Positions 9,420 to 18,944 are shown, numbered from the stretch's first letter. The stretch: DNA of 64,000 bases from Marinobacter sp. CHS3-4 (GCF_030053415.1 NZ_JASGBJ010000001.1:248001-312000), one strand, 5' to 3'. Made by a program: numbers and translations. The notes: generated from the sequence alone by a model not told the origin.

Positions 9420-9974
9420 ATGAACATCGCTGTTTTCTGTGGTTCCAGAGCGGGTAATGATCCCGGATTCTACGAAGCCGCCGAGCTTTTTGGTCACACC
9501 ATGGCTAGCCAGGGCCATTCGCTGGTTTTTGGTGGCGGCAAGGTAGGCCTGATGGGATGCATTGCGGACGCCGTGCTTGCCGGCGGTGGCAAGGCGTTTG
9601 GTGTTATTCCCGAATCCCTGCGTGATCGGGAGCTGGCCCATACCGGTTTGACCCGGCTGGACGTTGTCAGTTCCATGCACGAACGCAAAGCGCTGATGGC
9701 CGAGCAGGCCGACGCGTTTGTTGCGCTGCCGGGTGGTCCAGGCACCATGGACGAAATCTTCGAAGCCTGGACCTGGGCCCAGTTGGGTTATCACGACAAA
9801 CCCTGCGCCTTCCTGAACGTCAACGGCTATTACGATCAGCTGTTGGCGTTTCTCAAAACCATGACGCAGTCAGGTTTCCTGAAGCCTGAACACGCTGACA
9901 TGGTGATTGTTGAAGAAAACGCAGATGCACTGATTGCAGCGTTACAAAAACCTGTCAGAAAACTGTCCCGGTGA
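9420..9974 (+). CDS. LOG-family (TIGR00730) nucleotide phosphoribohydrolase
   Basis: 184 residues with the Rossmann-like LOG fold. The family signature PGGPGTMDEIFEAWTW is at about residues 102-117 and the N-terminus is MNIAVFCGSRAGNDP. Members hydrolyse nucleoside 5'-monophosphates to a base and ribose 5-phosphate, including cytokinin precursors. The bacterial role here is unknown; housekeeping nucleotide turnover is likely. Stands alone, divergent from the diguanylate cyclase. Confidence 0.88.
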   Translation: MNIAVFCGSRAGNDPGFYEAAELFGHTMASQGHSLVFGGGKVGLMGCIADAVLAGGGKAFGVIPESLRDRELAHTGLTRLDVVSSMHERKALMAEQADAFVALPGGPGTMDEIFEAWTWAQLGYHDKPCAFLNVNGYYDQLLAFLKTMTQSGFLKPEHADMVIVEENADALIAALQKPVRKLSR

Positions 9975-10071
9975 TTTACCTTATCGAACCTGATATTGCC
10001 AGCGCGTTTGCCATTGGCCGAAGCGAGCGCGGCCTGAGTGCAGGTCCCCATGCCTCAGAAAACCCGGATCT

Positions 10072-10974
10072 TTATCGACTCTCTGGTTGCCTACTTTGAA
10101 GTCCCCGGCGATGCTGGCCCGGACTTACAGTGAAGTAGCGCTTATAGTCGCGACTGAATTGCGGCACGCTTAGGTACCCGACGGCCGAAGCCGCCTGGTT
10201 AACGTTGAGCTGATTGCGGGTCATCAACTGACGGGCCTTGATGAGGCGGAAACGTTTGAGATACTGCACCGGCGATGTACGGGTGATTTCCTTGAAGTGC
10301 TGATGAAAAGCCGAGGTGCTCATATTCGCCAACGCGGCCAATTCTTCAACCGTGTATTCCCGTGAATACTCTGCGTGCATTTGCTGAAGCACCCGCACGA
10401 TTCGCGAGTATTGCCCCCGGTTCTGGACCAATGCCCGAAGAGCGGGCCCCTGTCCGCCTTTCAGAGCTTCATAGATCACTTCCCGGACCCGTCCTCGACC
10501 CATGACACGGGCATCCATGGGGTCCACTATGGCACGCATCAGCCTCACCATTGCTTCATGCATCCCCTCGGTCATCGCCACGGATGCCATCGGCAGGGGC
10601 GCCGTCTCTTCATGGTTGGTGAATTCTTCTGTTGTCTCATGCACCAGTTCGCTGAGGGTGGATGGATCGAAGCGAACGGCAATACCCAGTAAGGGCGCGT
10701 CCGGAGTGGCCTGGGTTTCGCATTCGAATGGCAGGGGCAACGACTGAACCAGATACTGGCCCGGGTTGTAGTGAATCGTCCGGTCACCGAGATAGCCTAC
10801 CTTTTGACCCTGAGCGATCACGATCAGGCTCGGCTCGTAAATGAGCGGTGTGCGTGGCACCGGACGGCGCGAAGCCACCAGATAGACCTCTGCCAGTGAG
10901 GTCCGGATGAAGCCATCCCGGTTGGCCAGCGGCTCAACCAGCTCTAGAAGTTGCGGCGAGGAATCGTGCGGCAT
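10072..10974 (-). CDS. AraC-family transcriptional regulator
   Basis: 300 residues. The N-terminal half is a cupin-like AraC_N ligand-binding domain (VIAQGQKVGYLGDRTIHYNPGQYLV). The C-terminal half holds two helix-turn-helix motifs, the first in TVEELAALANMSTSAFHQHFKEI and the second in NVNQAASAVGYLSVPQFSRDYKRYF. It is divergent from the alcohol dehydrogenase operon, with 186 bp between the starts, and is therefore the probable activator of that operon. No operator is identified. Confidence 0.9.
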   Translation of the reverse strand: MPHDSSPQLLELVEPLANRDGFIRTSLAEVYLVASRRPVPRTPLIYEPSLIVIAQGQKVGYLGDRTIHYNPGQYLVQSLPLPFECETQATPDAPLLGIAVRFDPSTLSELVHETTEEFTNHEETAPLPMASVAMTEGMHEAMVRLMRAIVDPMDARVMGRGRVREVIYEALKGGQGPALRALVQNRGQYSRIVRVLQQMHAEYSREYTVEELAALANMSTSAFHQHFKEITRTSPVQYLKRFRLIKARQLMTRNQLNVNQAASAVGYLSVPQFSRDYKRYFTVSPGQHRRGLQSRQPESR

Positions 10975-11160
10975 GGGTATCTGACTCGAACAGGGTTTCA
11001 GCGCATTATGCAGATTTTAGTGCCTTCACGGCGACTTTCCGCTCTCGTTTCCGGAGAAATAGGCAAAAACGCTGCAGGATTGGTTATGGTCTTCGCCCCC
11101 GGAGCTCCGCCAGAATGAAGCCTTTCATCAAGCCAACAATCACCCTGGAAGGCACTGAAT

Positions 11161-12246
11161 ATGAGCACCAAAGCGTTTGCCGCCCCCGCCGCGGATGCAC
11201 CCCTGAAACCTGCCCGCTTCAACCGTCGCGACCTGCGACCGGACGATGTCGCGATCGAGATCGACTATTGCGGCGTGTGCCACACCGACATCCATTTCGC
11301 CCAGAATGACTGGGGTTTCACGCAATACCCGTTAGTCCCGGGACACGAGATCATCGGACGGGTTACCTCGGTCGGCGACCAGGTGAGGGCGTATCGTGAA
11401 GGTGACCTTGTAGGTGTTGGTTGCATGGTCGATTCCTGCCGCAGTTGTAGCGCCTGCGAATCGGGCCTGGAGCAATACTGTATCGAAGGTAATACCGCCA
11501 CATATAACGGTGTTGACCGCCACGATGGTTCGATCACCTTCGGCGGCTATTCGGAGCGTATTGTGGTCAGTGAGCGTTTCGTGGTGCGCATTCCCCAGAA
11601 GCTGGACCCGGCTGCCGCCGCACCTCTGCTCTGTGCAGGGATTACGACCTATTCTCCATTACGCCATTTTGGAATCGGCCAGGGCCACAAGGTGGGGGTC
11701 ATTGGTATGGGTGGATTGGGCCACATGGGTATCAAGTTCGCCAAAGCGTTTGGCGCCGAGGTCACCCTTTTCACCCGCTCGGAAAATAAGGTGGCGGAAG
11801 CTCACAGGCAGGGCGCGGATCATGTAATCGTCTCCACGGACCGCAAGCAAATGAAGGCGGCGGCTGATCAGTTCGACTTCCTGCTCGACACGGTTCCGGT
11901 CAAACATGACCTCAATCCGTACCTGAGTTGCCTCAAATACGACGGTACCCACATCCTGGTCGGCCTGGTGGAGCCCATCGAGCCGACCATCCACGCCGGA
12001 CAACTGGTCATGAAGCGCCGTGTATTGGCCGGTTCACTGATTGGCGGCATGCCGGAAACCCAGGAGGTGTTGGACTTCTGTGCTGAGAACAATGTCAGCT
12101 GCGACATCGAGATGTTGGATATTCGCAATATCAATGCGGCCTATGAACGCATGAAGCAGGGCGACGTCAAATACCGTTTTGTCATAGACATGGCCTCCCT
12201 GAGGGATGTCGTTGTTGAAACGGCTCAACAGAGGAGTAACCCATGA
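11161..12246 (+). CDS. Zinc-dependent NAD(P) alcohol dehydrogenase (cinnamyl-alcohol/YahK type)
   Basis: 361 residues of the medium-chain dehydrogenase family. The catalytic zinc site is seen in CGVCHTD and GHEIIG. The structural zinc cysteines are spread over CMVDSCRSCSACESGLEQYC. The nucleotide-binding GMGGLGHMGI sits around residue 182. It would interconvert an alcohol or aldehyde using NAD(P)H. Its stop overlaps the ATG of the next gene by 4 bp, so they are translationally coupled. The AraC gene upstream is the likely regulator. Confidence 0.93.
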   Translation: MSTKAFAAPAADAPLKPARFNRRDLRPDDVAIEIDYCGVCHTDIHFAQNDWGFTQYPLVPGHEIIGRVTSVGDQVRAYREGDLVGVGCMVDSCRSCSACESGLEQYCIEGNTATYNGVDRHDGSITFGGYSERIVVSERFVVRIPQKLDPAAAAPLLCAGITTYSPLRHFGIGQGHKVGVIGMGGLGHMGIKFAKAFGAEVTLFTRSENKVAEAHRQGADHVIVSTDRKQMKAAADQFDFLLDTVPVKHDLNPYLSCLKYDGTHILVGLVEPIEPTIHAGQLVMKRRVLAGSLIGGMPETQEVLDFCAENNVSCDIEMLDIRNINAAYERMKQGDVKYRFVIDMASLRDVVVETAQQRSNP

Positions 12247-12575
12247 TCAAAGTGAGCGTTTATTATCCTAACGACGACGATACCGAATTTGACGTTCAGT
12301 ATTACCAGCAGCAGCATCTTCCACTTTTGCGTAGCAAATTAGGGGACTTCCTTCTGGACGATGTCATTGAGGTGGGCATCTGCGGTGCCCACACCGGTGA
12401 AAAGCCGGCTTTCGTGGCAGCTGGTCATCTTTACTTCGAATCGGTGGAGTCGTTCCAGAAAGCCTTTGCTCCGCACATGAAGCAGATTCAATCAGACATT
12501 CCCAACTATACGAACGCCCGGCCTCTGCTTCAGGTCAGTGAAGTGTTCTATACCCGGGAGAGCAGTCATGCTTGA
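12243..12575 (+). CDS. EthD-family small protein
   Basis: 110 residues with the dimeric alpha-beta barrel pattern of EthD (MIKVSVYYPNDDDTEFDVQY at the start, HLPLLRSKLG after it). EthD proteins accompany oxidation pathways, some being needed by cytochrome P450 or ring-cleavage systems, but their chemistry is unclear. It overlaps the neighbouring genes on both sides, which makes it a tight operon member with the dehydrogenase. Confidence 0.8.
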   Translation: MIKVSVYYPNDDDTEFDVQYYQQQHLPLLRSKLGDFLLDDVIEVGICGAHTGEKPAFVAAGHLYFESVESFQKAFAPHMKQIQSDIPNYTNARPLLQVSEVFYTRESSHA

Positions 12576-13014
12576 GTTGATTTTCACGACCGTACTTGTT
12601 GCCAACGCGCTCTGGTTCGGAGCAGCCTTCCGGGTGTTCTGGCTCAAAGGGCCGCTGACGTCCAACATGTTGATACGGAGGGAAGAGCGGGACTCGCCAC
12701 TGCGGGAAACGGTGATTGCATCAGGGCGCTTTCTTGGCGGGATGAACCTTGGTTTCTCCGTGTTTTCAGTCTTGTTGATCCTGTTCCTGGATCACTTCTC
12801 CCAGCCCATACAGATCTTTGTGTGCTGTATCGCCTTCTGCGTTGCCCATGGCAGCCAGTTCGCAGGTAATGTTCCGCCAGCACGCCAGGAGCGCAGAGGA
12901 GAAACACCGGTCTGGCCTGTCTTGCGCGGGCCGATGCTTTTCATCTTTGTGGTGGACCTGATCATGGCAGCTGTTAATGGAGGGGTGGCCCTGATCGCCC
13001 TTGGATCGTCCTAG
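12568..13014 (+). CDS. Small integral membrane protein, function unknown
   Basis: 148 residues from the ATG at 12568, which overlaps the end of the EthD gene by 8 bp (an in-frame start 10 codons upstream is less likely). Four hydrophobic segments are visible: LIFTTVLVANALWFGAAF, GGMNLGFSVFSVLLILFL, PIQIFVCCIAFCVAH and MLFIFVVDLIMAAVNGGVAL. A hydrophilic, arginine-rich loop lies between the third and fourth. No family is recognised. The operon suggests a link to the alcohol/aldehyde pathway. Confidence 0.72.
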   Translation: MLELIFTTVLVANALWFGAAFRVFWLKGPLTSNMLIRREERDSPLRETVIASGRFLGGMNLGFSVFSVLLILFLDHFSQPIQIFVCCIAFCVAHGSQFAGNVPPARQERRGETPVWPVLRGPMLFIFVVDLIMAAVNGGVALIALGSS

Positions 13015-13032
13015 CTATCAATACTCTGGCAA

Positions 13033-13947
13033 TCATCCCCGCGCCAGGCATTTGATGGCTGCGGCTGCCGCTGAGGTGCGGTTTTCGACACCGAGTTTGC
13101 GGAATACCTGCTCCAGATGTTTGTTCACGGTGCGTGGACTCATATCCAGAATCTGGCCAATCTCGCGATTGGTCTTGCCGTTGGCAATCCACAGCAACAC
13201 ATCGGATTCCCGGCCAGTCAGGCTGAACCTGTCGCGCAGGGCGCCGGTGGCCGCGCTGGGTTGCTGAACCTCGTGCAGGCGAAGCAGGTATTCGCGATTA
13301 TCGACCAGCGTCAGGAATTCCACCGAATGGGGTTGTGGCAGAAAATCCAGAGCCAGGCTGTGGCCGTTTTGGGGATCGTGGCTGAGCCATTCCTTAAGGG
13401 CGAAGCCAAGCTTTTGCTGGTGATCCGCAGAGTCCGCGGTTAAGCGCTGATGGACCTGGGGCGTTGCCCAGAGAATGTCGCCATCGCGGTCCACGGCAAA
13501 CAGATTCTGGCCGGCGGTATCCAACGCCTGACGCGCGCTGCGGGCCATACGTGCATTCGTCAGGTGGACCTGCATTCGGGCCAGTACTTCGGTGGTGTTG
13601 ATCGGTTTGGTCACGTAGTCGACACCACCGCTGTTCAGACCCATCACCACGTGTTCCGTGTCGCTCAGGCCGGTCATGAAGATAATCGGTGTATCCAGGA
13701 ACTGAGGGTTCTGCTTCAGCTGCCGACAAGTCTCGAAGCCGTCCATATTGGGCATGATGGCGTCCATCAGCACAATGTCCGGGGTAATGTTCTGGCTGAT
13801 GGTCAGGGCCTGGTTTCCCTCCAGCGCGACCAGCACGGTCATGCCCGCTTCCTCCAGAGCATCACTGATCATGCGGATCGAGTCGATGGCGTCGTCCACG
13901 ACCATGACCACGGTTTTCTGGGGTTTGAGAGAGTCAGGTGCGTTCAT
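13033..13947 (-). CDS. LuxR-type response regulator of the amide/urea locus
   Basis: 304 residues. The N-terminal receiver has the acidic pair in VVMVVDDAID, the phospho-acceptor in IVLMDAIMPNMDG (about residue 60) and the lysine in VTKPI. A PAS-like linker follows, and the C-terminus is a LuxR/NarL helix-turn-helix (LTGRESDVLLWIANGKTNRE through NKHLEQVFRKLGV). The start overlaps the kinase gene by 14 bp, so the two form one operon and a cognate pair. The 19-bp palindrome repeated before urtA and fmdA is the best candidate target (inference). Confidence 0.92.
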   Translation of the reverse strand: MNAPDSLKPQKTVVMVVDDAIDSIRMISDALEEAGMTVLVALEGNQALTISQNITPDIVLMDAIMPNMDGFETCRQLKQNPQFLDTPIIFMTGLSDTEHVVMGLNSGGVDYVTKPINTTEVLARMQVHLTNARMARSARQALDTAGQNLFAVDRDGDILWATPQVHQRLTADSADHQQKLGFALKEWLSHDPQNGHSLALDFLPQPHSVEFLTLVDNREYLLRLHEVQQPSAATGALRDRFSLTGRESDVLLWIANGKTNREIGQILDMSPRTVNKHLEQVFRKLGVENRTSAAAAAIKCLARG

Positions 13948-16900
13948 AGTCGGTCACCTTCAGTGCATCGATAATCTTGTCGAATTGAAAATCGTTGGTT
14001 AGGCGAATGATTTCCTCCACAAAGCCCGGGTCGGCCTGGCCCTGGTGCTCCATGCCATGGACGGCCTCCAACAGGCCTTTGCGATGGCCGATGGTGGCCA
14101 GTCCGACCAGTGCCGCACAATGCTGTTGCGCGGGCAACACCAGGCCACCGCTGGCGGGAGCGACCGGGTTCGCCATGGGTTCGGGGCTTTTCTCGAACCG
14201 CCACTCCAGAGCGATCAGGCGGGCAATGTGATCCAGCAGCAGGTTCAGGCGCACCGGTTTAATCACGTAACCGTTGTGAAGTTGTGGTGTGTCTGGCTGG
14301 TTGCGCCCTTCGCTGGCGTCGGCGGATACCATCACCACGGGCAGCTGGGGATGCTTGGCCCTAAGCTGAGCCAGGATTTCCCAGCCATTGTAGCCGGGCA
14401 TGGTGATGTCCAGCAGCACCAGGTCCGGCAATTCCTGCTCTACGGCGCTGGTAACGGCCAGGGAATTGCCGATGTCGATCACTTCAAATCCCAGTGGGGC
14501 CAGCATGGCGCGGATGATCTGACGATGGGAGGTTTCGTCGTCCACCACCATGATTTTGCGACGTGGCCCTTCGTAGCCGTAGATTCGTCGTGCCGGCGAT
14601 GTCATCGATTCCGGGCGTGGCGTGTGTAAGCTGGACAGCATCAGGCTGACCTTGAAGGTGCTGCCTTTTCCGGCCTCGCTGACAACCGACAGGTCGCCGC
14701 CCATGATTTCTGTCAGCAGGTGAGTGATGGTCAGGCCCAGGCCTGTTCCCATCTGGCTCTGGCCTGGTGAGCGAATGCGTTCAAAAGGCCGGAAGATGCG
14801 TTCGAGGTTTTCTTCGGCAATGCCCTCGCCGGTGTCCTCGATGGTAAATTCGGCGACCTGGCTGCGGTACTTGAGTGTTAGTGCCACGCGGCCAGAGTCG
14901 GTGTATTTGATGGCGTTGGACAGCAGGTTGATCAGAATCTGCCGCAGGCGCTTCTCATCGGTGGTCACCAGTTCCGGCAGCTTGCCGATTCGGTGATACT
15001 CGAAATTCAGGCCTTTTTCCTCGGCTTGCAGCCGGAACATGTGCACCAGCTGTTCCATCAATAAGTCGATCCTTACCGCGTCCCGGTGCAGGTCCAGGCG
15101 GCCTGCCTCGATCTTGGAGATGTCCAGCAGGCCTTCGATCAGGTCCGCCAGATATTCACCGCTGCGGCGGATCACGCCCAGGGCGTCTTTGCGGTTCTCA
15201 GGTATCGAGGCATCGTTTTCCATCAACTGGGCGTAACCCAGAATGGCATTCAAGGGCGAGCGAAGTTCGTGACTGATGCCGGTTAAATAGCGACTTTTCG
15301 CACCATTGGCCGCCTCTGCGTGTTCTTTGGCTTTTTGCAGTGCCTGATCCGTGCGCTCGTGGGCGACGATTTCCTCGGTTAACAGGCGGGTCTGTCGTTG
15401 GGACTCTTCCTCTGCCACCATTCGACTCTCGTGGGCCAGCACGAACAGCCAGCATACGATCCCGGTAACGATGATCAGAACAAAAAACACCTTCCAGAGC
15501 GTGATTGATAGCACCGCGGCCTCGGCGGGAGAGCTGACCAGAGTCTGTTCGTGAATCAGCCAGAGCAACAGACCTGAAAAACCATTGATCAAGAACAACA
15601 GCACCAGAAAATGCCCGATGCGTGAGTGCAGATAATGAAAAGCGCTTTGTGGAATGAACAGGTCGAAAAAGGCCCGCATCTGTTCCCGATAGCCTGCCCC
15701 GGGTTTGCAGAAATCGCCACACCGGGCGTCCAGTGAGCAACACAGCGAACAGATGTTTCCGGCATACGCCGGGCAGTCGGTGACATCTTCCGGTTCGAAG
15801 GCATGTTCACAGATGCAGCAGGCCACCAATTGATGATCGGTGGCGATGGGCGTGAAGGGCCGCGCGGTGTAGTAGCGGCCTTTGGTTTTCCAGGCAATGA
15901 TCGGCGCAATTAGCAGCGCAGCCCCCAGCGTGATGAAGTGGGACAGCGCTTCGGGCACGTCCCCGAGTGCCCCGCCATGACTCACCATGCCAATGATTGA
16001 CGCCAGAACCATCGCGCCCACGCCCACGGGATTAATGTCGTACAGGTGCGCACGCTTGAACTCGATGTGCCTGGGGCTGAATCCCAGCGGCTTGTTGATC
16101 ACCAGGTCCGCCACCAGCGCGCCCACCCAGGCCACCGCCACAATGCCATAGAATCCCAGAGTTTCTTCCAGCGCCCGGTAAACCCCCAGTTCCATCACCA
16201 AAAGCGCGATGGCGACGTTGAATACCAGCCACACCACGCGGCCGGGATGGCTGTGTGTCAGCCGGGAGAAGAAGTTCGACCAGGCGATGGAACCGGCGTA
16301 GGCGTTGGTGACGTTGATCTTGACCTGACACAGGATCACGAAAATCCCCGCAATGGCGAGCGCCGCTTCCGGTGATGACGTCATGTAGCCAAAGGCCACC
16401 ATGTACATGCGTGTGGGATCCGACGCATCTTCCGGAGACACGCCCTGGTTCAGGGCCAGCACGGCCAGAAATGACCCGGCCAGAATTTTGATGGCGCCTA
16501 TCACAATCCAGCCTGGTCCCCCGGACATCACGGCCGTCCACCAACGCAGCTTCTGACCCTTTTTAGGCTCTGGAATAAAGCGCAGGAAGTCCGCCTGTTC
16601 CCCGATCTGCGCCATCAGAGAAAACACCACCGCCGCCGCTGCCCCAAAAAGCAGCAGATCCACGCCTTCGCCCTGATCGGGTGCAAAACCCTGAAATTGC
16701 GTCCAGTCCGTTACCGAGCTGGCGTCCTGCCAGAGAATGAACACGAATGGCAGCAGCTGAAGCAGAATCCAGGCGGGCTGAGTCCAGAGCTGGAACTTAC
16801 TGATGGCGGTGATGCCATGAGTGACCAGTGGAATAATCATCACCGAACACACCAGGTAGCCAATCACCAGTGGGATGCCGAACAACAGCTCCAGCGCCAT

Positions 16901-17368
16901 GGCCATGATGGCGGCCTCGATGGCGAAGAAGATGAAGGTGAAAGACGCATAGATCAGCGAGGTGATGGTGGAGCCAATGTAACCAAAACCGGCGCCCCGG
17001 GTTAACAGATCAATATCAACGCCATAGCGGGCCGCGTAGTAGCTGATGGGGATGGCGGTCAGAAAGATAATCAGAGCGACGGCAAGAATGGCGGCGACGG
17101 CATTGTCAAAGCCGTAATGGATGGTAATGGCGCCGCCAATGGCTTCCAGCGCGAGGAAGGAAATCGCGCCCAGCGCCGTATTGGTCACCCGGCCGGCAGA
17201 CCACCGCCGTGCGCTCTTGGCGGTAAAGCGCAGGGCGTAGTCTTCCAGGGTCTGGTTGGCGACCCACTGATTGTAATTCCGCCGCACGCGGAAAATGCTT
17301 TGCCGGGCACTCATGGTGAGACCTTTTTCGGATACTAGACCCGATTTCCGCATCAATTCCTGTGCCAT
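13934..17368 (-). CDS. NCS1-permease-like hybrid sensor histidine kinase
   Basis: A 1144-residue fusion. Residues about 40-510 look like a complete NCS1 (cytosine/uracil/allantoin-type) permease with about 12 helices. Residues about 516-554 form a cysteine-rich, zinc-finger-like block (CCICE, then CPAYAGNICSLCC, CGDFC). Two more helices and a coiled coil lead to a HisKA/HATPase kinase with the phospho-histidine in GISHELRSPLNA (near residue 700), LINLLSNAIKYT and GTGLGL. A receiver domain follows (aspartate in LVLLDITMPGYNGW, near 986), then a short helical tail. An alternative start is the ATG at 17314 (MSARQSIF). It is divergent from the urt-fmd operon and followed by a LuxR-type regulator. 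By analogy with CbrA it may sense or carry an amide, urea or related compound. Confidence 0.92.
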   Translation of the reverse strand: MAQELMRKSGLVSEKGLTMSARQSIFRVRRNYNQWVANQTLEDYALRFTAKSARRWSAGRVTNTALGAISFLALEAIGGAITIHYGFDNAVAAILAVALIIFLTAIPISYYAARYGVDIDLLTRGAGFGYIGSTITSLIYASFTFIFFAIEAAIMAMALELLFGIPLVIGYLVCSVMIIPLVTHGITAISKFQLWTQPAWILLQLLPFVFILWQDASSVTDWTQFQGFAPDQGEGVDLLLFGAAAAVVFSLMAQIGEQADFLRFIPEPKKGQKLRWWTAVMSGGPGWIVIGAIKILAGSFLAVLALNQGVSPEDASDPTRMYMVAFGYMTSSPEAALAIAGIFVILCQVKINVTNAYAGSIAWSNFFSRLTHSHPGRVVWLVFNVAIALLVMELGVYRALEETLGFYGIVAVAWVGALVADLVINKPLGFSPRHIEFKRAHLYDINPVGVGAMVLASIIGMVSHGGALGDVPEALSHFITLGAALLIAPIIAWKTKGRYYTARPFTPIATDHQLVACCICEHAFEPEDVTDCPAYAGNICSLCCSLDARCGDFCKPGAGYREQMRAFFDLFIPQSAFHYLHSRIGHFLVLLFLINGFSGLLLWLIHEQTLVSSPAEAAVLSITLWKVFFVLIIVTGIVCWLFVLAHESRMVAEEESQRQTRLLTEEIVAHERTDQALQKAKEHAEAANGAKSRYLTGISHELRSPLNAILGYAQLMENDASIPENRKDALGVIRRSGEYLADLIEGLLDISKIEAGRLDLHRDAVRIDLLMEQLVHMFRLQAEEKGLNFEYHRIGKLPELVTTDEKRLRQILINLLSNAIKYTDSGRVALTLKYRSQVAEFTIEDTGEGIAEENLERIFRPFERIRSPGQSQMGTGLGLTITHLLTEIMGGDLSVVSEAGKGSTFKVSLMLSSLHTPRPESMTSPARRIYGYEGPRRKIMVVDDETSHRQIIRAMLAPLGFEVIDIGNSLAVTSAVEQELPDLVLLDITMPGYNGWEILAQLRAKHPQLPVVMVSADASEGRNQPDTPQLHNGYVIKPVRLNLLLDHIARLIALEWRFEKSPEPMANPVAPASGGLVLPAQQHCAALVGLATIGHRKGLLEAVHGMEHQGQADPGFVEEIIRLTNDFQFDKIIDALKVTDYERT

Positions 17369-17439
17369 CGCACATAAACGGGAAGGAAATAGAAGATCGG
17401 GCGCACCTGTGTTGTATCGCGACGGGTGTTGGCGGGGTA

Positions 17440-17458
17440 TGCGTCAAATGACGTAGGT
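17440..17458 (+). promoter_or_regulatory. 19-bp shared palindromic element upstream of urtA
   Basis: TGCGTCAAATGACGTAGGT. Its first 16 bp are a near-perfect palindrome (TGCGTCA/TGACGTA around AA). The identical 19 bp occur in opposite orientation at 22568-22586 before fmdA. It lies 120 bp before the urtA start, in the gap that also holds the divergent kinase promoter. Probably the response regulator's binding site. Confidence 0.7.
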
Positions 17459-17577
17459 CGCTGGTGTGTTTGCCGAATGGGCGGAATCGGGACCTCCGCA
17501 GAGAATGGTTATCGAGGGCGCTCCCCCGAGTTCGGGCAGCGAGACGCCTTGCAGATTCATTCCAGCGAGGACTTACC

Positions 17578-18840
17578 ATGACAATGCACAAGCAAACGAC
17601 AGGAGGCGCCACCGGACGGTGGGGGCTCGGAAAGCTCAAGCTGCTGGCGGCTTCAATGGTACTGGCGGCGACCGCCAATGCTGCTGCGCCCCCAACAGAG
17701 GAAGTAAACACCACCGGCCTGGCGGTCACTGATGACACCGTCAACGTGGGCATCCTGCACTCGGTCACCGGCACCATGGCGATCAGTGAGGAAGGTTCGG
17801 TTCAGGCCGAAATCCTGGCCATTGAACAGATCAACGAGATGGGCGGCGTACTCGGACGCAAGATCGAATACATCCAGGAAGACGGAGCCAGTGACTGGCC
17901 CACCTTCGCCGACCGTTCACGCAAGCTGCTGCGCCAGGACAACGTGGCTGCGGTCTTCGGTTGCTGGACTTCGGCATCCCGTAAAGCCGTACTGCCGATC
18001 TTTGAGCAGTACAACGGCATGCTCTATTACCCGACCTTCTACGAGGGACTGGAGCAGTCACCGAACGTCATTTACACCGGCCAGGAAGCCACCCAACAGA
18101 TCCTTGCAGGCCTGAACTGGGTGAAAGAAGAGAAGGGTGCAGAAACCTTCTACCTGCTTGGGTCCGACTACATCTGGCCACGGACGTCCAACAAAATCGC
18201 CCGCAAGCACATTGAAGACGTGCTGGGCCTGAAGGTGGTGGGTGAAGATTACTTCCCGCTGGGCCATACCCAGTTCAACTCTGCCATCAACCGCATCCGC
18301 CTCAAGAAGCCGGACGTGATCTACGCCATCATCGTGGGTGGTTCCAACGTGGCGTTCTACAAGCAGCTGGAAGCAGCCGGTATCGACATGACCGACGGCG
18401 ACACCACCCTGCTGACCATCTCCGTGACCGAGGACGAAATCCTGGGTATCGGTGGCCGTAACATCGAAGGCGCCTACGCCGCGATGAAGTACTTCCAGAG
18501 CCTGGACAACCCGAACAACGAAGCCTTCGTGAAAGCCTTTAAAGAGCGCTGGGGCGAAGATTCCGTGATCGGTGACGTCACCCAGGCTGCTTACCTCGGC
18601 CCATGGCTGTGGAAGGCTGCCGTTGAGAAAGCCGGCTCTTTCGATGTCGACAAGGTGCGTGAAGCGTCACCGGGCATTGAGCTGACCACTGCGCCAGAAG
18701 GCTACGTTCGCATCCACGAAAACCATCACCTGTGGTCCAAGACCCGCGTTGGCCGTGCCATGGCCAATGGCCAGTACGACGTGGTCTTCGAGACTGAAGA
18801 ACTGATGGAGCCGGATCCGTTCCCAGAAGGTTACCAGTAA
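17578..18840 (+). CDS. urtA: Urea/short-chain-amide ABC transporter, substrate-binding protein
   Basis: A 420-residue periplasmic receptor. The start is at MTMHKQTTGG, preceded by GCGAGGAC; an upstream GTG extension lacks coding character. The signal peptide has a long basic front and ends in AATANAAA. The mature protein is a type I periplasmic-binding fold of the UrtA/AmiC/FmdD class (VGILHSVTGTMAISE near the start, then QEDGASDWPTFADRSRKLL). It delivers urea or small amides to UrtBCDE. A strong hairpin separates it from urtB. Position with fmdA favours amides such as formamide or acetamide as well as urea. Confidence 0.93.
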   Translation: MTMHKQTTGGATGRWGLGKLKLLAASMVLAATANAAAPPTEEVNTTGLAVTDDTVNVGILHSVTGTMAISEEGSVQAEILAIEQINEMGGVLGRKIEYIQEDGASDWPTFADRSRKLLRQDNVAAVFGCWTSASRKAVLPIFEQYNGMLYYPTFYEGLEQSPNVIYTGQEATQQILAGLNWVKEEKGAETFYLLGSDYIWPRTSNKIARKHIEDVLGLKVVGEDYFPLGHTQFNSAINRIRLKKPDVIYAIIVGGSNVAFYKQLEAAGIDMTDGDTTLLTISVTEDEILGIGGRNIEGAYAAMKYFQSLDNPNNEAFVKAFKERWGEDSVIGDVTQAAYLGPWLWKAAVEKAGSFDVDKVREASPGIELTTAPEGYVRIHENHHLWSKTRVGRAMANGQYDVVFETEELMEPDPFPEGYQ

Positions 18841-18875
18841 GCGCTCGTTTAGCACTTTCTCAGCAATCTGAGCCT

Positions 18876-18902
18876 TCGCCCCCCGGTCTGACCGGGGGGC
18901 GA
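18876..18902 (+). promoter_or_regulatory. 12-bp perfect hairpin between urtA and urtB
   Basis: TCGCCCCCCGGT and its exact complement enclose a CTG loop. No T-run follows, so it is not a standard terminator. Such hairpins 3' of a binding-protein gene usually protect the upstream message, giving more receptor than permease (inference). Confidence 0.7.
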
Positions 18903-18944
18903 GACTGGACAGAGTCAAGCGCCTGATAGGCCGGAGGTACCACC

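Noticed and set aside
18876..18902. Hairpin as a terminator
   Set aside because: No T-run follows and urtB continues 43 bp later in the same operon.
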